Source: Serratia microhaemolytica (GTDB lineage: Bacteria; Pseudomonadota; Gammaproteobacteria; Enterobacterales; Enterobacteriaceae). Taken from it: 64,000 nt of DNA. Under the pieces are notes generated by a model. It was not told the origin of the DNA and made no database searches. It saw nothing but the letters and a program-made list of their open reading frames with translations. The translations under genes were made by a program, and so were the position numbers. This document shows positions 29,410 to 39,678 of this stretch, one piece after another (position 1 is the stretch's first letter; each line of letters begins with the position of its first letter). Location of the stretch: positions 149,052-213,051 of the forward strand of contig NZ_SBEF01000003.1 of NCBI RefSeq assembly GCF_004011885.1, in the 5' to 3' direction.

Positions 29410-30371
29410 GCCGACCATTAGCCGTTGTCGCCGTGGGTGGCAACGCTTTAATCCAGGATGATAAACACAACAGCATTCCCGATCAGTATCAGGCAGTGGT
29501 TGCCACTGTGCAGCACGTGGTTGAGATGATCGAAGCCGGCTGGGATCTGGTGCTAACACACGGCAACGGGCCGCAGGTGGGTTTTATCCTGCGCCGTTCA
29601 GAGTTGGCGCAAGAAGAAGTCGCACCGGTACCGCTTGATTATGCAGTGGGTGATACACAGGGCGCGATTGGCTACATGTTTCAGAAAGCGCTGCATAACG
29701 AATTGCAGCGCCGAGGGATCCAACGGCCGGTAGTGACGGTGGTGACACAAACACGGGTCGATGCTGATGATGCTGCGTTTCAACACCCGAGTAAGCCGGT
29801 CGGGGCTTTTTTCGATCAGCAGACGGCACTGCTGCGCCAACAGCAACTTGGTTGGACAGTGATGGAAGATGCCGGACGCGGTTGGCGTCGCACGGTACCT
29901 TCACCGATGCCGCTGGCGATTATTGAGCGGGATGTGATCGCACAGCTATTGGCACAAGGTTGTATTGTCATCGCTTGTGGCGGGGGCGGTATTCCGGTGG
30001 TGCAGGATCAGCAGCAGCAACTGCGAGGCGTCGAAGCAGTGATCGATAAAGATCTCGCTTCTGCACTATTGGCTGAGCAACTGGGTGCTGATCTGCTGAT
30101 GATCCCAACCGGAGTCGAGCAGGTCGCGATCAACTTTGGCACCCCAGAACAGCAGTGGCTGGATCATTTAAGCATTGAACAGGCGCAGCAGTTGCTACAA
30201 CAAGGGCAGTTTGGTGCTGGCAGTATGCAGCCAAAAGTAGAAGCGATTTTACGTTTTGTTATTAACAGTGAACAACAAGGTAAGCCAGGTCAGGGTTTGA
30301 TCACTAGCCCACAGGCGATCAAAGCCGCTTTGAACCGTCAAACTGGCACCTGGATTGGCCACTCACTTTAA
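29406..30371 (+). CDS. carbamate kinase
   Basis: 321 residues of the amino acid kinase fold: VVAVGGNALI at the N-terminus, HGNGPQVGFIL, the carbamate-kinase AVGDTQGAIGYMFQKAL, KPVGAFF, GRGWRRTVPSPMP, IACGGGGIPVV, and GVEAVIDKDLASALLAEQLGAD. It transfers phosphate from carbamoyl phosphate to ADP, giving ATP, CO2 and ammonia. Position directly after FdrA and DUF1116 genes fits a pathway that forms carbamoyl phosphate and harvests ATP, as YbcF/ArcC-like kinases do in allantoin fermentation. Confidence 0.93.
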   Translation: MSRPLAVVAVGGNALIQDDKHNSIPDQYQAVVATVQHVVEMIEAGWDLVLTHGNGPQVGFILRRSELAQEEVAPVPLDYAVGDTQGAIGYMFQKALHNELQRRGIQRPVVTVVTQTRVDADDAAFQHPSKPVGAFFDQQTALLRQQQLGWTVMEDAGRGWRRTVPSPMPLAIIERDVIAQLLAQGCIVIACGGGGIPVVQDQQQQLRGVEAVIDKDLASALLAEQLGADLLMIPTGVEQVAINFGTPEQQWLDHLSIEQAQQLLQQGQFGAGSMQPKVEAILRFVINSEQQGKPGQGLITSPQAIKAALNRQTGTWIGHSL

Positions 30372-30383
30372 GCAGGAAACACG

Positions 30384-30776
30384 ATGAGTCAGACAACGTT
30401 AGTGGCAGTTAACGGCACCTTGATGCGCGGTTTGGAGCTAAACGGCAATATGACCGCCGCCGGTGGTGTATTTGTGCGCGAAGATAAAACCGACGCGCAT
30501 TACCGCATATGGAGTATCAATGATCGCCATCCGGGCATGATCCGAGTGCAACAGGGGGGCGTTTCTGTTGATCTGGAACTGTGGCAACTGCCGTTAGCAT
30601 CATTTGCGACGCTGCTGTTGAGTGAACCGGCTGGGCTGTCGATCGGTAAAGTGAAGCTACAGGATGGTAGCGAAGTACTGGGGGTGTTGGCAGAACCCTG
30701 GTTGGTTGAAGGGCAAAAAGAGATCACTGAACACGGTGGTTGGCGTCACTACACCGGTGAATATTTCGCCAGTTAA
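30384..30776 (+). CDS. free-standing AtzF C-terminal (allophanate-hydrolase-C / gamma-glutamylcyclotransferase-fold) domain protein
   Basis: 130 residues that align with the C-terminal domain of AtzF/allophanate hydrolase: LVAVNGTLMRGLELNGNM, FVREDKTDAHYRIWSINDRHPGMIRV, EPAGLSIGKVKLQDGSEVLGVLAEPWL and EITEHGGWRHYTGEYF. In characterised enzymes this domain follows an amidase domain and supports assembly or, in the yeast enzyme, decarboxylation of N-carboxycarbamate. Here the amidase part is absent and no amidase gene is adjacent. It starts 12 bp after the carbamate kinase stop, so it is in the operon. Confidence 0.82.
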   Translation: MSQTTLVAVNGTLMRGLELNGNMTAAGGVFVREDKTDAHYRIWSINDRHPGMIRVQQGGVSVDLELWQLPLASFATLLLSEPAGLSIGKVKLQDGSEVLGVLAEPWLVEGQKEITEHGGWRHYTGEYFAS

Positions 30777-30784
30777 CGCGGCCT

Positions 30785-30816
30785 CGCTCACTCGGTGAAC
30801 GCTAACCGGGTGAGCG
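30785..30816 (+). promoter_or_regulatory. intercistronic hairpin before the permease gene
   Basis: CGCTCAC-T-CGGT pairs with ACCG-G-GTGAGCG around an 8-base loop in the 71-bp gap between the AtzF-C-like gene and the permease gene. It has no T run, so it more likely limits or stabilises the downstream message than ends it. Confidence 0.4.
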
Positions 30817-30847
30817 GATCTGCGTTTAGTCACAAGGAATCATAGTT

Positions 30848-32065
30848 ATGCGTAAAACAGCTCAAAGCAGTAACACCGCCTCCGGTATGCAGATTGCGAT
30901 GATCCTGCTCGGGATTGCCGTCACACCGGTGCTGATCTCCTCTTCCAGTCTGGGTAGTAAGCTCTCCAGCACCAATTTGATCACGGTGGTGGCACTCGGC
31001 GGCCTGATCTTAGCGATCATTTCAGCCATCACTATCTGTGTCGGTGAAAGGGCACGTTTGCCAACCTACGGAATTGTCAAATATTCATTTGGTGAACGCG
31101 GAGCGGTGGCGATCAACATCTTAATGGCAATCTGCCTGTTTGGCTGGATCACTGTCACGGCGAATGCATTTGGCAGCTCGGTGCAGGATCTGCTGGCACA
31201 ACATGGCATTAATCTGCCGTTACCGCTGCTGGTGGCGATCGGCTGCTGTATCTTTGTCGCCTCAACGGCGTTCGGTTTCGCCGTATTAGGCAAAGTGGCG
31301 CAAATTGCGGTACCGATTATTGCCCTGGTGCTCTGCTATATCCTCTATGTGGCGCTACAGGGAGAGGCGGAAGTGGTAACAAAGGTCAATAACATGGACA
31401 TTGGCGTGGCGGTCTCGACCGTGGTCGGCACGATCATTATGCTGGTCACCACGCTACCCGATTTTGGCAGCTTTGTGCATAACCGCAAACATGCGCTGAT
31501 TGCAGCCATTAGCACCTTTTTGGTCGCCTACCCGCTGCTCTATTGGGTAGGGGCAACACCCAGTGCATTGAGTGGCAGAGATTCGCTGTTGGCTGCGATG
31601 GCGGTGTTTGGTGCGGTATTGCCGGCGGCACTGTTGCTGATTTTTGCCTGTATCACCGGTAACGCTGGCAACATGTTCCAAGGAACACTGGTGGTTTCCA
31701 CGCTGTTGAGCCGTTTTCCCAAATGGCAGATCACTCTGGCACTGGGGGTGTTGTCGGCGATTGTTGGCAGCATGAATGTCAAGGAGGTGTTTATCCCGTT
31801 CCTGCTGTTCTTAGGCATAGCAGCCCCCCCTGTTGCAGGCATCTATATTGCTGATTTCCTGCTCTATCGCCGTGCCGGTTATCAGGAGAGCGTGCTGACT
31901 AATGAGCCGTCGATCAAACTGCTCACTTTTGTCGCCTGGGCGGCAGGATCAGCGGTCGGTTTTATCACGTTTAAAGGGATGTTTACTTTAACTACCATTC
32001 CTTCGGTTGACTCGATCCTGATCGCCTGTCTCTGCTACGCGCTACTGAGCCGTTTTAATCGATAG
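30848..32065 (+). CDS. NCS1-type (CodB-like) permease
   Basis: 405 residues with about 12 hydrophobic segments. The opening SGMQIAMILLGIAVTPVLISSSSLGSKLS and the later AFGSSVQDLL and TTLPDFGSFVHNRKHAL resemble the nucleobase:cation symporter-1 family, which imports cytosine, uracil, allantoin or hydantoin. As last gene of the operon it probably imports the operon's substrate, a ureide or cyclic amide. A terminator follows at 32078. Confidence 0.82.
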   Translation: MRKTAQSSNTASGMQIAMILLGIAVTPVLISSSSLGSKLSSTNLITVVALGGLILAIISAITICVGERARLPTYGIVKYSFGERGAVAINILMAICLFGWITVTANAFGSSVQDLLAQHGINLPLPLLVAIGCCIFVASTAFGFAVLGKVAQIAVPIIALVLCYILYVALQGEAEVVTKVNNMDIGVAVSTVVGTIIMLVTTLPDFGSFVHNRKHALIAAISTFLVAYPLLYWVGATPSALSGRDSLLAAMAVFGAVLPAALLLIFACITGNAGNMFQGTLVVSTLLSRFPKWQITLALGVLSAIVGSMNVKEVFIPFLLFLGIAAPPVAGIYIADFLLYRRAGYQESVLTNEPSIKLLTFVAWAAGSAVGFITFKGMFTLTTIPSVDSILIACLCYALLSRFNR

Positions 32066-32077
32066 CCAGTGAAGGCG

Positions 32078-32104
32078 GGTGCCTGGCAATCGATGCCAAG
32101 CACC
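32078..32104 (+). terminator. operon terminator after the permease gene
   Basis: GGTGCcTGGCA pairs with TGCCAaGCACC (one mismatch, 5-base loop), followed by TTTGCTGGTTTT. It lies 12 bp after the permease stop. Confidence 0.7.
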
Positions 32105-32126
32105 TTTGCTGGTTTTATAACGCAGT

Positions 32127-32160
32127 GTGGAAAGTGTGATCAGGTGCGAACACTTTCCAC
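32127..32160. repeat. perfect inverted repeat GTGGAAAGTGT / ACACTTTCCAC
   Basis: An 11-bp perfect stem with a 12-base loop, just past the operon terminator and about 190 bp before the GST start. It could be a second terminator or a repressor operator. Confidence 0.5.
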
Positions 32161-32352
32161 GCTGAGGACGTTGACCCTCCCCCGCTGATTTGCAGGTTCA
32201 TCCACTCCAAACTCGTTGCCGCCCCCCCATTTCATCACCGCATTTCAGATGCAGTTGGGTTAATAGCGCATTGCCAACACTACTGCCAATTTCTGACAGC
32301 GTGATGTTGGATACTGCTCAAGGTCACCTAATGTACTTTAAGGATGTTTGAG

Positions 32353-32994
32353 ATGAACGATAGCAAAATTACCCTTTATACCCACCCAATGTCGCGTGGT
32401 CGTACCGCACGCTGGTTACTGGAAGAGTGTGAGGCCAGCTATGAAACCGTGGTGCTCGATTATGGCCCGAGGATGAAGAGCAATCAGTATCTGGCGATCA
32501 ATCCAATGGGCAAAGTGCCAGCACTGGTGCACGGCGAGAGCGTAGTGAGTGAATTGGCGGCAATTTGCTGTTATTTAGCCGATCTGTTCCCAGAAAAACA
32601 GTTGGCACCGGCAGTAGGCAGTGTTGAGAGGGCGACATACTATCGTTGGCTGTTTTTTACCGCTGGGCCTTTGGAGTCGGCTTTTATGGGTAAATTGCTC
32701 GGCAGTTTGGTCAGTGCCGAGCAAGCCGCTATGGTGGGTTATGGTAGTTATCAATTGACGATGGATACATTGGAGTTTGCTATCAAGCAGGGCGGGCGTT
32801 ACCTGTGTGGCGAGCAGTTCACCGCAGCGGATATCTATCTGACCGCCTGCATTAAATGGGGTATGGATAAAGGGGGTATTGAAAGACGGCCAACCTTCGA
32901 GCGTTATATAGCGCCGATCCTGCAGCGTCCAGCCTATCTGCGCGCCGCAGAGATGGATAACAAGCTACTGGCAGATCATCCATTCCCGGGTTAA
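32353..32994 (+). CDS. glutathione S-transferase family protein
   Basis: 213 residues from ATG 32353, chosen because AAGGA lies 9 bases upstream; ATG 32344 is less well placed. The thioredoxin-fold N-terminal domain has ITLYTHPMSRGRTARWLLEE, NPMGKVPALVHGESVVSELAAICCYLAD (cis-Pro and the ES/glutathione loop). The alpha-helical C-terminal domain ends with GEQFTAADIYLTACIKWGM. It probably conjugates glutathione or reduces small electrophiles. Convergent with purA across a bidirectional terminator. Confidence 0.85.
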   Translation: MNDSKITLYTHPMSRGRTARWLLEECEASYETVVLDYGPRMKSNQYLAINPMGKVPALVHGESVVSELAAICCYLADLFPEKQLAPAVGSVERATYYRWLFFTAGPLESAFMGKLLGSLVSAEQAAMVGYGSYQLTMDTLEFAIKQGGRYLCGEQFTAADIYLTACIKWGMDKGGIERRPTFERYIAPILQRPAYLRAAEMDNKLLADHPFPG

Positions 32995-33012
32995 CACCGG
33001 TTGCTGGCAGAT

Positions 33013-33045
33013 AAAAAATGCGCTCCGTTGGAAGCGCATTTTCAG
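33013..33045. terminator. bidirectional terminator between GST gene and purA
   Basis: AAAATGCGCT (33015-33024) pairs with AGCGCATTTT (33033-33042), with A and T runs on the two sides. It is suited to end both converging transcripts. Confidence 0.9.
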
Positions 33046-33061
33046 TGGTTGGTTGCGGCAA

Positions 33062-34378
<1,317 letters not shown>

Positions 34379-34511
34379 TTAAAAAGCGATTCTAACATCG
34401 TCATTTATCAGTTTCAGCTCTTTTAATAAATAGTTGGTTGTTTTTTGCTCAAGTATTTTGCCGTGTAGACAGCGTTATTGCGGGGCGAATTGCAGTGTGC
34501 ACAGATTAAAA

Positions 34512-34530
34512 AGGCCCGCATAACGGGCCT
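34512..34530 (-). terminator. hflKC terminator
   Basis: On the minus strand AGGCCCG-TTATG-CGGGCCT is followed by TTTTT. It lies 50 bp past the hflC stop and upstream of purA. Confidence 0.9.
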
Positions 34531-34580
34531 GACTGTTTTGTACTACACGATCACACTAAGCTGTGACTGTCATTGGCAGA

Positions 34581-35591
34581 TCAGCGATTGCGTGTCGGGG
34601 TTGCTGATTTCATATAGCGGAAGAAATCGCTGTCTGGGCTAAGCACCAATACATCCTGATTACCTTCGGCAAAACTGGCTTTGTAGGCGCGCAGGCTGCG
34701 AACAAAGAAGTAAAAATCAGGATCTTGTTTGAAGGATTCGGCAAACAATCTGGCAGCTTCAGCATCACCCGCACCACGGGTGATACGTGCCTGGCGCTCA
34801 GCCTCGGCCAGTGTGCGGGTGACTTCATAGTCAGCTGCCGCGCGCAGTTTTTCCGCTTCTTCCTGCCCTTGTGAGCGGTGACGTCGTGCTACCGCTTCAC
34901 GTTCAGCACGCATACGCTGGAAGATCGCTTCAGAGACTTCGGTCGGCAGGTTGATCTGCTTAATGCGTACATCAACGATTTCAATCCCCAGAGCGGCCAT
35001 ACTGTTTGGATTAACAGGCAGTTGTTTGCCTTGAGTCTCTTGTTCAACCCGTGCAACCGCCGAGCCAATCGCATCATCGGCCTCTGTGCTGGCATGATTA
35101 TCGCCATCACCGTCGGTGCCGGCATTGAGTGCGTCACGTACATCAGACATCAGACGACCACGTGAATCGGTAACGATATCACGTACATTCAGGCGACCAA
35201 TTTCTGAACGCAAGCGGTCACTGAATTTACGTTTGATCAGCACTTCTGCCTGAGAAATGTCACCCCCACCGGTTGCCAGATAGTAGCGGCTGAAGTCACT
35301 GATGCGCCATTTGATGAAAGAGTCAACGATCAGATCTTTCTTCTCACTGGTGACGAAGCGATCTGCCTGGTTGTCCATGGTCTGAATGCGTGCATCAAGT
35401 CTTTTGACGGCATCCATAAATGGCAGCTTGAAATGCAGGCCAGGGGCATAGACTTGAGGATGGTTGTCACTGTCGCGCAGTACCTTACCAAAGCGCATCA
35501 CGATGCCACGCTGGCCTTCGTGTACCACAAATAGCGAGGTGTAAAGTATCGCCGCAATGATGGCGATGATAATTAGAAAAGATTTACGCAT
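34581..35591 (-). CDS. hflC: FtsH regulator HflC (SPFH-domain membrane protein)
   Basis: 336 residues. One N-terminal membrane segment (SFLIIIAIIAAILYTSLFVVHEG) leads into the SPFH/prohibitin domain (RGIVMRFGKVLRD, LDARIQTMDNQADRFVTSEKKDLIVDSFIKWRISDFSRYY). A helical stalk follows (EREAVARRHRSQGQEEAEKLRAAADYEVTRTLAEAERQ). With HflK it forms a periplasmic cage around the FtsH protease and modulates its activity. The variable region about 165-185 (DGDGDNHASTEADD) differs from E. coli. Three bases separate it from hflK. Confidence 0.97.
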   Translation of the reverse strand: MRKSFLIIIAIIAAILYTSLFVVHEGQRGIVMRFGKVLRDSDNHPQVYAPGLHFKLPFMDAVKRLDARIQTMDNQADRFVTSEKKDLIVDSFIKWRISDFSRYYLATGGGDISQAEVLIKRKFSDRLRSEIGRLNVRDIVTDSRGRLMSDVRDALNAGTDGDGDNHASTEADDAIGSAVARVEQETQGKQLPVNPNSMAALGIEIVDVRIKQINLPTEVSEAIFQRMRAEREAVARRHRSQGQEEAEKLRAAADYEVTRTLAEAERQARITRGAGDAEAARLFAESFKQDPDFYFFVRSLRAYKASFAEGNQDVLVLSPDSDFFRYMKSATPTRNR

Positions 35592-35594
35592 CGA

Positions 35595-36833
35595 TTACTC
35601 TCTCCCTACGCGAATAGCTTCATTACGCAGTGTGTTTGATCGACGCGGATCAAACATTGTGCTGCTGCTATTTCTGGTATTAGTATCAGGCAGACGGCCA
35701 AGTGTTGGCTGAGTATTCTGCTGAGCACTCTCTCTGCTTATGTCCTTCACTGCTTTTGGCGCCTGACCACGTAACATCTGCTCCAGCGGCAGCACCATCA
35801 GGTTATTGCCGCCTTTATCATTCATTAGCACTTTGCGCGTGTTGCTCAGCACGCTCTCCATCATCTCGATGTACAGACGTTCACGGGTAATTTCAGGTGC
35901 AGCGCGGTATTCCGGTAGGAGCTTAGTAAAGCGTGCCACTTCACCCTGAGCTTCCAGAACGGTACGTGCTTGGTAAGCACGCGCATCTTCCAACAGACGT
36001 TGTGCACGGCCATTGGCGCGTGGCTGCACTTCGTTGGCATAAGCTTCTGCTTCACGAATAAACTGCTGCTCGTTCTCACGCGCGGCAATCGCATCATCGA
36101 ATGCGGCTTTTACTTCTTCCGGTGGGCGCGCAGTCTGGAAGTTGACATCCAGTAGCGTAAGCCCCATTTTGTATGGGCGGATGGTCTCTTCGAGCACGCG
36201 TTGAGTATCGCTACGCACAATGGTACGCCCTTCAGTCAGGATCTTGTCCATGGTGTATTTGCCGATCACACCACGCAGCGCACTATCGGTAGCCTGTCTC
36301 AGGCTGTCGTTAGGATTGGTCACACTAAACAGATAGGCTGCAGGATCGGTGACGCGATACTGTACGTTCATCTCGACCCGTACCACGTTCTCATCTGAGG
36401 TGAGCATCACGCCAGAAGCTGCTAATTCGCGCACCGCTTCAACGTTGACTGGCCGTACCTGATCGATAAAGGTGGGTTTCCAGTTCAGGCCAGGCTGAAC
36501 TAAGTGGCTAAATTTACCAAAACGGGTGATCACGCCACGTTCTGCTTCTTTAATGGTGTAAAAACCACTGGCAGCCCAAGCCACTGCTGCGATCACCACA
36601 GCCAGTGTGACAACTTTTCCGCTAAAAGCACTACCGCCGGTTGAGGGGTTACCGCTACCAGAACCCCCGGTTAATTTGTTCAATTTTTTACTCAAATTGC
36701 GCAATAAGTTATCTACATCGAAAGATCCCTGATTTTTAGGATCTCTATTATTACCGCCAGAGTCGCCGCGATTACTGCCGCTTCCCCACGGATCGCGGTC
36801 TTGTCCGTTATTACCGGGCTGATTCCACGCCAT
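35595..36833 (-). CDS. hflK: FtsH regulator HflK (SPFH-domain membrane protein)
   Basis: 412 residues. A Gly/Asn/Asp-rich cytosolic N-terminus (MAWNQPGNNGQDRDPWGSG) precedes one membrane segment (VVTLAVVIAAVAWAASGFYTI, about 73-93) and the SPFH domain (ERGVITRFGKFSHLVQPGLNWKP). A helical region with ARENEQQFIREAEAYANEVQP and a low-complexity tail follow. It partners HflC on FtsH. Operon order hflX-hflK-hflC is the enteric one. Confidence 0.97.
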   Translation of the reverse strand: MAWNQPGNNGQDRDPWGSGSNRGDSGGNNRDPKNQGSFDVDNLLRNLSKKLNKLTGGSGSGNPSTGGSAFSGKVVTLAVVIAAVAWAASGFYTIKEAERGVITRFGKFSHLVQPGLNWKPTFIDQVRPVNVEAVRELAASGVMLTSDENVVRVEMNVQYRVTDPAAYLFSVTNPNDSLRQATDSALRGVIGKYTMDKILTEGRTIVRSDTQRVLEETIRPYKMGLTLLDVNFQTARPPEEVKAAFDDAIAARENEQQFIREAEAYANEVQPRANGRAQRLLEDARAYQARTVLEAQGEVARFTKLLPEYRAAPEITRERLYIEMMESVLSNTRKVLMNDKGGNNLMVLPLEQMLRGQAPKAVKDISRESAQQNTQPTLGRLPDTNTRNSSSTMFDPRRSNTLRNEAIRVGRE

Positions 36834-36844
36834 GTTTTAGCTCC

Positions 36845-36876
36845 ATTGTTCTGTGATTGAATTGTTCTGTGATTGG
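36845..36876. repeat. 16-bp tandem duplication in the hflX-hflK spacer
   Basis: The 16-mer ATTGTTCTGTGATTGA is repeated immediately, with one difference in the last base. It ends just upstream of the hflK ATG and looks like a replication-slippage duplication. Confidence 0.7.
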
Positions 36877-36941
36877 GTCAATTAGCCTAATATTAACCCA
36901 TAAGGCTATTAAAACGAACGATAAAATATAGCAGGATGTGA

Positions 36942-38222
36942 TCATACGATAAAACCAGGCAGGCTCTGCTCCTGCTTGCAAAGTCGTCTCCATTCAACAA
37001 TCGGCATACGCACAATGACGCCAATGCTGCCATCTTCCTGGTTCCACTCTTTCTCAATCGCCTGAAGTTGGTACAGGCGGCTGCGTAGACGCCCTGCATC
37101 TGGAGGTAAGCGTAGCTCATAATGGGCGATATCCCCTGCCAAACGTTCAGTCAACGCCTGAAACAGTAGCGGCAGCCCGGCACCGGTTGCCGCAGAGACC
37201 CAGACACGGATGGGACGGTTTTCATCATTGCGATCAATACGTGGTGTAAAGTCGTCAAGCATGTCTATTTTGTTCATCACCAACAGGGCCGGGATCTGGT
37301 GTGACTCAATTTCCAGCAATACCTCGTCAACCGCTTCGATGTTTTCATCAACACGGCTATCAGCGGCATCAATAACATGCAGTAGTAGTGTTGCTTGGCG
37401 AGTCTCTTGCAGTGTCGCTTTAAACGCGGCGACCAGATCATGTGGCAGGTGGCGGATAAAACCGACGGTGTCAGCCAGCACGACAGCACCTACGTCGGCA
37501 ACATCAATACGCCGCAGCGTCGGATCGAGCGTTGCAAACAGTTGATCGGCTGCATAGACCTCGGCATCAGTGATGCGGTTAAACAGTGTTGACTTGCCTG
37601 CATTGGTGTACCCCACCAGCGAAACGGTGGGTACATCGGCGCGCGTGCGCGCTCGTCGCCCCTGTTCGCGCTGCTTTTCTACCCGTTCAAGGCGTTTTAA
37701 AATCAGGCTGATACGGTCACTTAACAGACGTCTATCTGTCTCTAGCTGGGTTTCCCCTGGGCCACGTAAACCGATGCCGCCTTTTTGCCGCTCCAAATGA
37801 GTCCAGCCACGCACTAAACGGGTAGCGATGTGGCGCAATTGCGCCAGTTCAACCTGTAGTTTGCCTTCATGGGTTCGCGCACGTTGTGCAAAGATATCCA
37901 GGATCAACCCGGTACGATCGACCACCCGGCATTGGCATAACCGCTCGAGATTTCTCTCTTGTGCCGGGGAGAGTGAATGGTTAAACAGGACAACGGATGC
38001 ACCGCTGGCAGCGACGGCTTGCGCAATCTCTTCAGCTTTGCCTTCACCAACAAAATATTTGGCATGGGGTGCTTTGCGGCTACCGGTGACCACCTGTAGT
38101 GCTTGGATACCCGCAGACGAGACCAGCGACTCAAACTCACGCAGATCTTCGCTATCTTTGTCCTGTGAAAAATAGATATGAACCAGTACAGCCTGTTCAC
38201 CGGCCTCGTAACGGTCAAACAA
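36942..38222 (-). CDS. hflX: ribosome-associated GTPase HflX
   Basis: 426 residues, as in E. coli. The N-terminal domain has [23 protein letters not shown] and the Gly-rich linker [18 protein letters not shown]. The G domain has GYTNAGKST (G1, about 203-211), DPTLR (G2), DTVGF (G3) and NKID (G4). HflX splits 70S and stalled ribosomes, notably in heat stress. It lies between hfq and hflK in the canonical miaA-hfq-hflX-hflKC run. Confidence 0.97.
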   Translation of the reverse strand: MFDRYEAGEQAVLVHIYFSQDKDSEDLREFESLVSSAGIQALQVVTGSRKAPHAKYFVGEGKAEEIAQAVAASGASVVLFNHSLSPAQERNLERLCQCRVVDRTGLILDIFAQRARTHEGKLQVELAQLRHIATRLVRGWTHLERQKGGIGLRGPGETQLETDRRLLSDRISLILKRLERVEKQREQGRRARTRADVPTVSLVGYTNAGKSTLFNRITDAEVYAADQLFATLDPTLRRIDVADVGAVVLADTVGFIRHLPHDLVAAFKATLQETRQATLLLHVIDAADSRVDENIEAVDEVLLEIESHQIPALLVMNKIDMLDDFTPRIDRNDENRPIRVWVSAATGAGLPLLFQALTERLAGDIAHYELRLPPDAGRLRSRLYQLQAIEKEWNQEDGSIGVIVRMPIVEWRRLCKQEQSLPGFIV

Positions 38223-38320
38223 GCTTGCTACCTCGCAAATAGAAAGCGCTGTACGATACGGAAAGCACAGACAGTACCCGACTGCCTATGCCCTCCAGCG
38301 TAGTGAACTGGCAACACACC

Positions 38321-38623
38321 TTATTCGGCGTCATCGCTTTCCTGGGCAGGTGCAGATGACGAAGCATTACCATGATGATAGTTGTTGTTCATACTGCTCG
38401 GGCCATTATTGTGGTGCGATACTGGGCGTGACGGTACGACCGTTGAAATAGCATGTTTATAAACCATCTGGCTTACAGTGTTTTTCAGCAAGATGACAAA
38501 CTGATCAAAAGATTCAATTTGCCCTTGTAGTTTAATACCGTTCACCAAATAAATAGAAACTGGAACACGTTCACGACGCAGTGCGTTCAAGAACGGATCT
38601 TGCAAAGATTGCCCCTTAGCCAT
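38321..38623 (-). CDS. hfq: RNA chaperone Hfq
   Basis: 100 residues (E. coli 102). The Sm fold is nearly identical: [47 protein letters not shown] and [12 protein letters not shown], with proximal-face Gln8, Lys56 and His57 equivalents present. The C-terminal tail is Asn/His/Ser-rich and acidic at the end (QESDDAE), as expected for the disordered tip. It pairs small RNAs with mRNAs. Located between miaA and hflX. Confidence 0.98.
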   Translation of the reverse strand: MAKGQSLQDPFLNALRRERVPVSIYLVNGIKLQGQIESFDQFVILLKNTVSQMVYKHAISTVVPSRPVSHHNNGPSSMNNNYHHGNASSSAPAQESDDAE

Positions 38624-38736
38624 TCTGTCTTTTCCTTATTTGCTTGTTGTTTCTAACCAAGAACCTACTGGTTCTAAAATAAGTCATTTAAAAATTTGCG
38701 CGCTGAATACCGGCCAATTGTACACATTATATCAAC

Positions 38737-39678
38737 CTATGCACCAATAACTTGCATGACTGAATCAAATGCCTCAACCGGTTTTTCACTGTCTAACCAG
38801 TGAATCCCCTGCCAGCCTCGCAGCCAAGTCATTTGGCGCTTAGCTAATTGACGTGTCGCACAAATACCGCGAAAAACCATTTCGTCGTAACTGATCTCAC
38901 CAGACAAATACGACCACATCTGGCGATAACCAACACAACGGATGGAGGGTAAATCTGGATGCAGATCTCCTCGCGTAAACAGCGCGCGAACCTCGGCTTC
39001 AAATCCTGCCTGTAGCATTTGTTTGAAACGTAGCTCGATACGCTGGTGTAGCAACTCCCGGCTAGCCGGTGCAATCGCAAACTGCTTAACACGATATGGC
39101 AACGACTCTCCTGAGACCTTGGTCAGCTCAGTCAGCGTTTTTCCTGAAACCAGAAACACTTCCAGTGCTCGAGTGAGTCTCTGTGGATCATTGGGATGAA
39201 TACGTAGCGCGGCTACCGGATCAATCTGTTGCAATTGCCGATGCACACTCTCCCATCCCAACACTGCTGCTTGCTGTTCAATCTCTGCCCGTACCGCCGG
39301 ATTGGCTGGCGGCAACGGTGATAATCCATCAATGAGCGCCTTAAAATAAAGCATTGTCCCGCCGACTAACAGCGGAATATGTCCAGCTTTGGTAATTTTT
39401 TGCATTTCTTGTAACGCATCGGCACAAAAGTCTGCTGCTGAATAGACCTCAGCCGGATCACGGATGTCAATTAACCGATGCGGTGCCAGGGCCAACTCTG
39501 CTGCTGTCGGCTTAGCAGTACCAATGTCCATACCACGATAGACTAACGCAGAGTCGACACTGATAATCTCAACCGGGAGATGCTTACGCAATGCCATCGC
39601 CAAAGCGGTTTTGCCCGAGGCTGTTGGCCCCATAATAAAAATGGCTGCTGGAACCGCGCTCATTTCAAGTTTGCTCAT
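38737..39678 (-). CDS. miaA: tRNA dimethylallyltransferase
   Basis: 313 residues. The P-loop [11 protein letters not shown] (about 17-27), [52 protein letters not shown] and [12 protein letters not shown] are all canonical. It adds dimethylallyl to N6 of A37 in tRNAs reading UNN codons, the first step to ms2i6A. Its start overlaps the 3' end of mutL by 14 bp; Met6 is a possible alternative. Confidence 0.97.
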   Translation of the reverse strand: MSKLEMSAVPAAIFIMGPTASGKTALAMALRKHLPVEIISVDSALVYRGMDIGTAKPTAAELALAPHRLIDIRDPAEVYSAADFCADALQEMQKITKAGHIPLLVGGTMLYFKALIDGLSPLPPANPAVRAEIEQQAAVLGWESVHRQLQQIDPVAALRIHPNDPQRLTRALEVFLVSGKTLTELTKVSGESLPYRVKQFAIAPASRELLHQRIELRFKQMLQAGFEAEVRALFTRGDLHPDLPSIRCVGYRQMWSYLSGEISYDEMVFRGICATRQLAKRQMTWLRGWQGIHWLDSEKPVEAFDSVMQVIGA

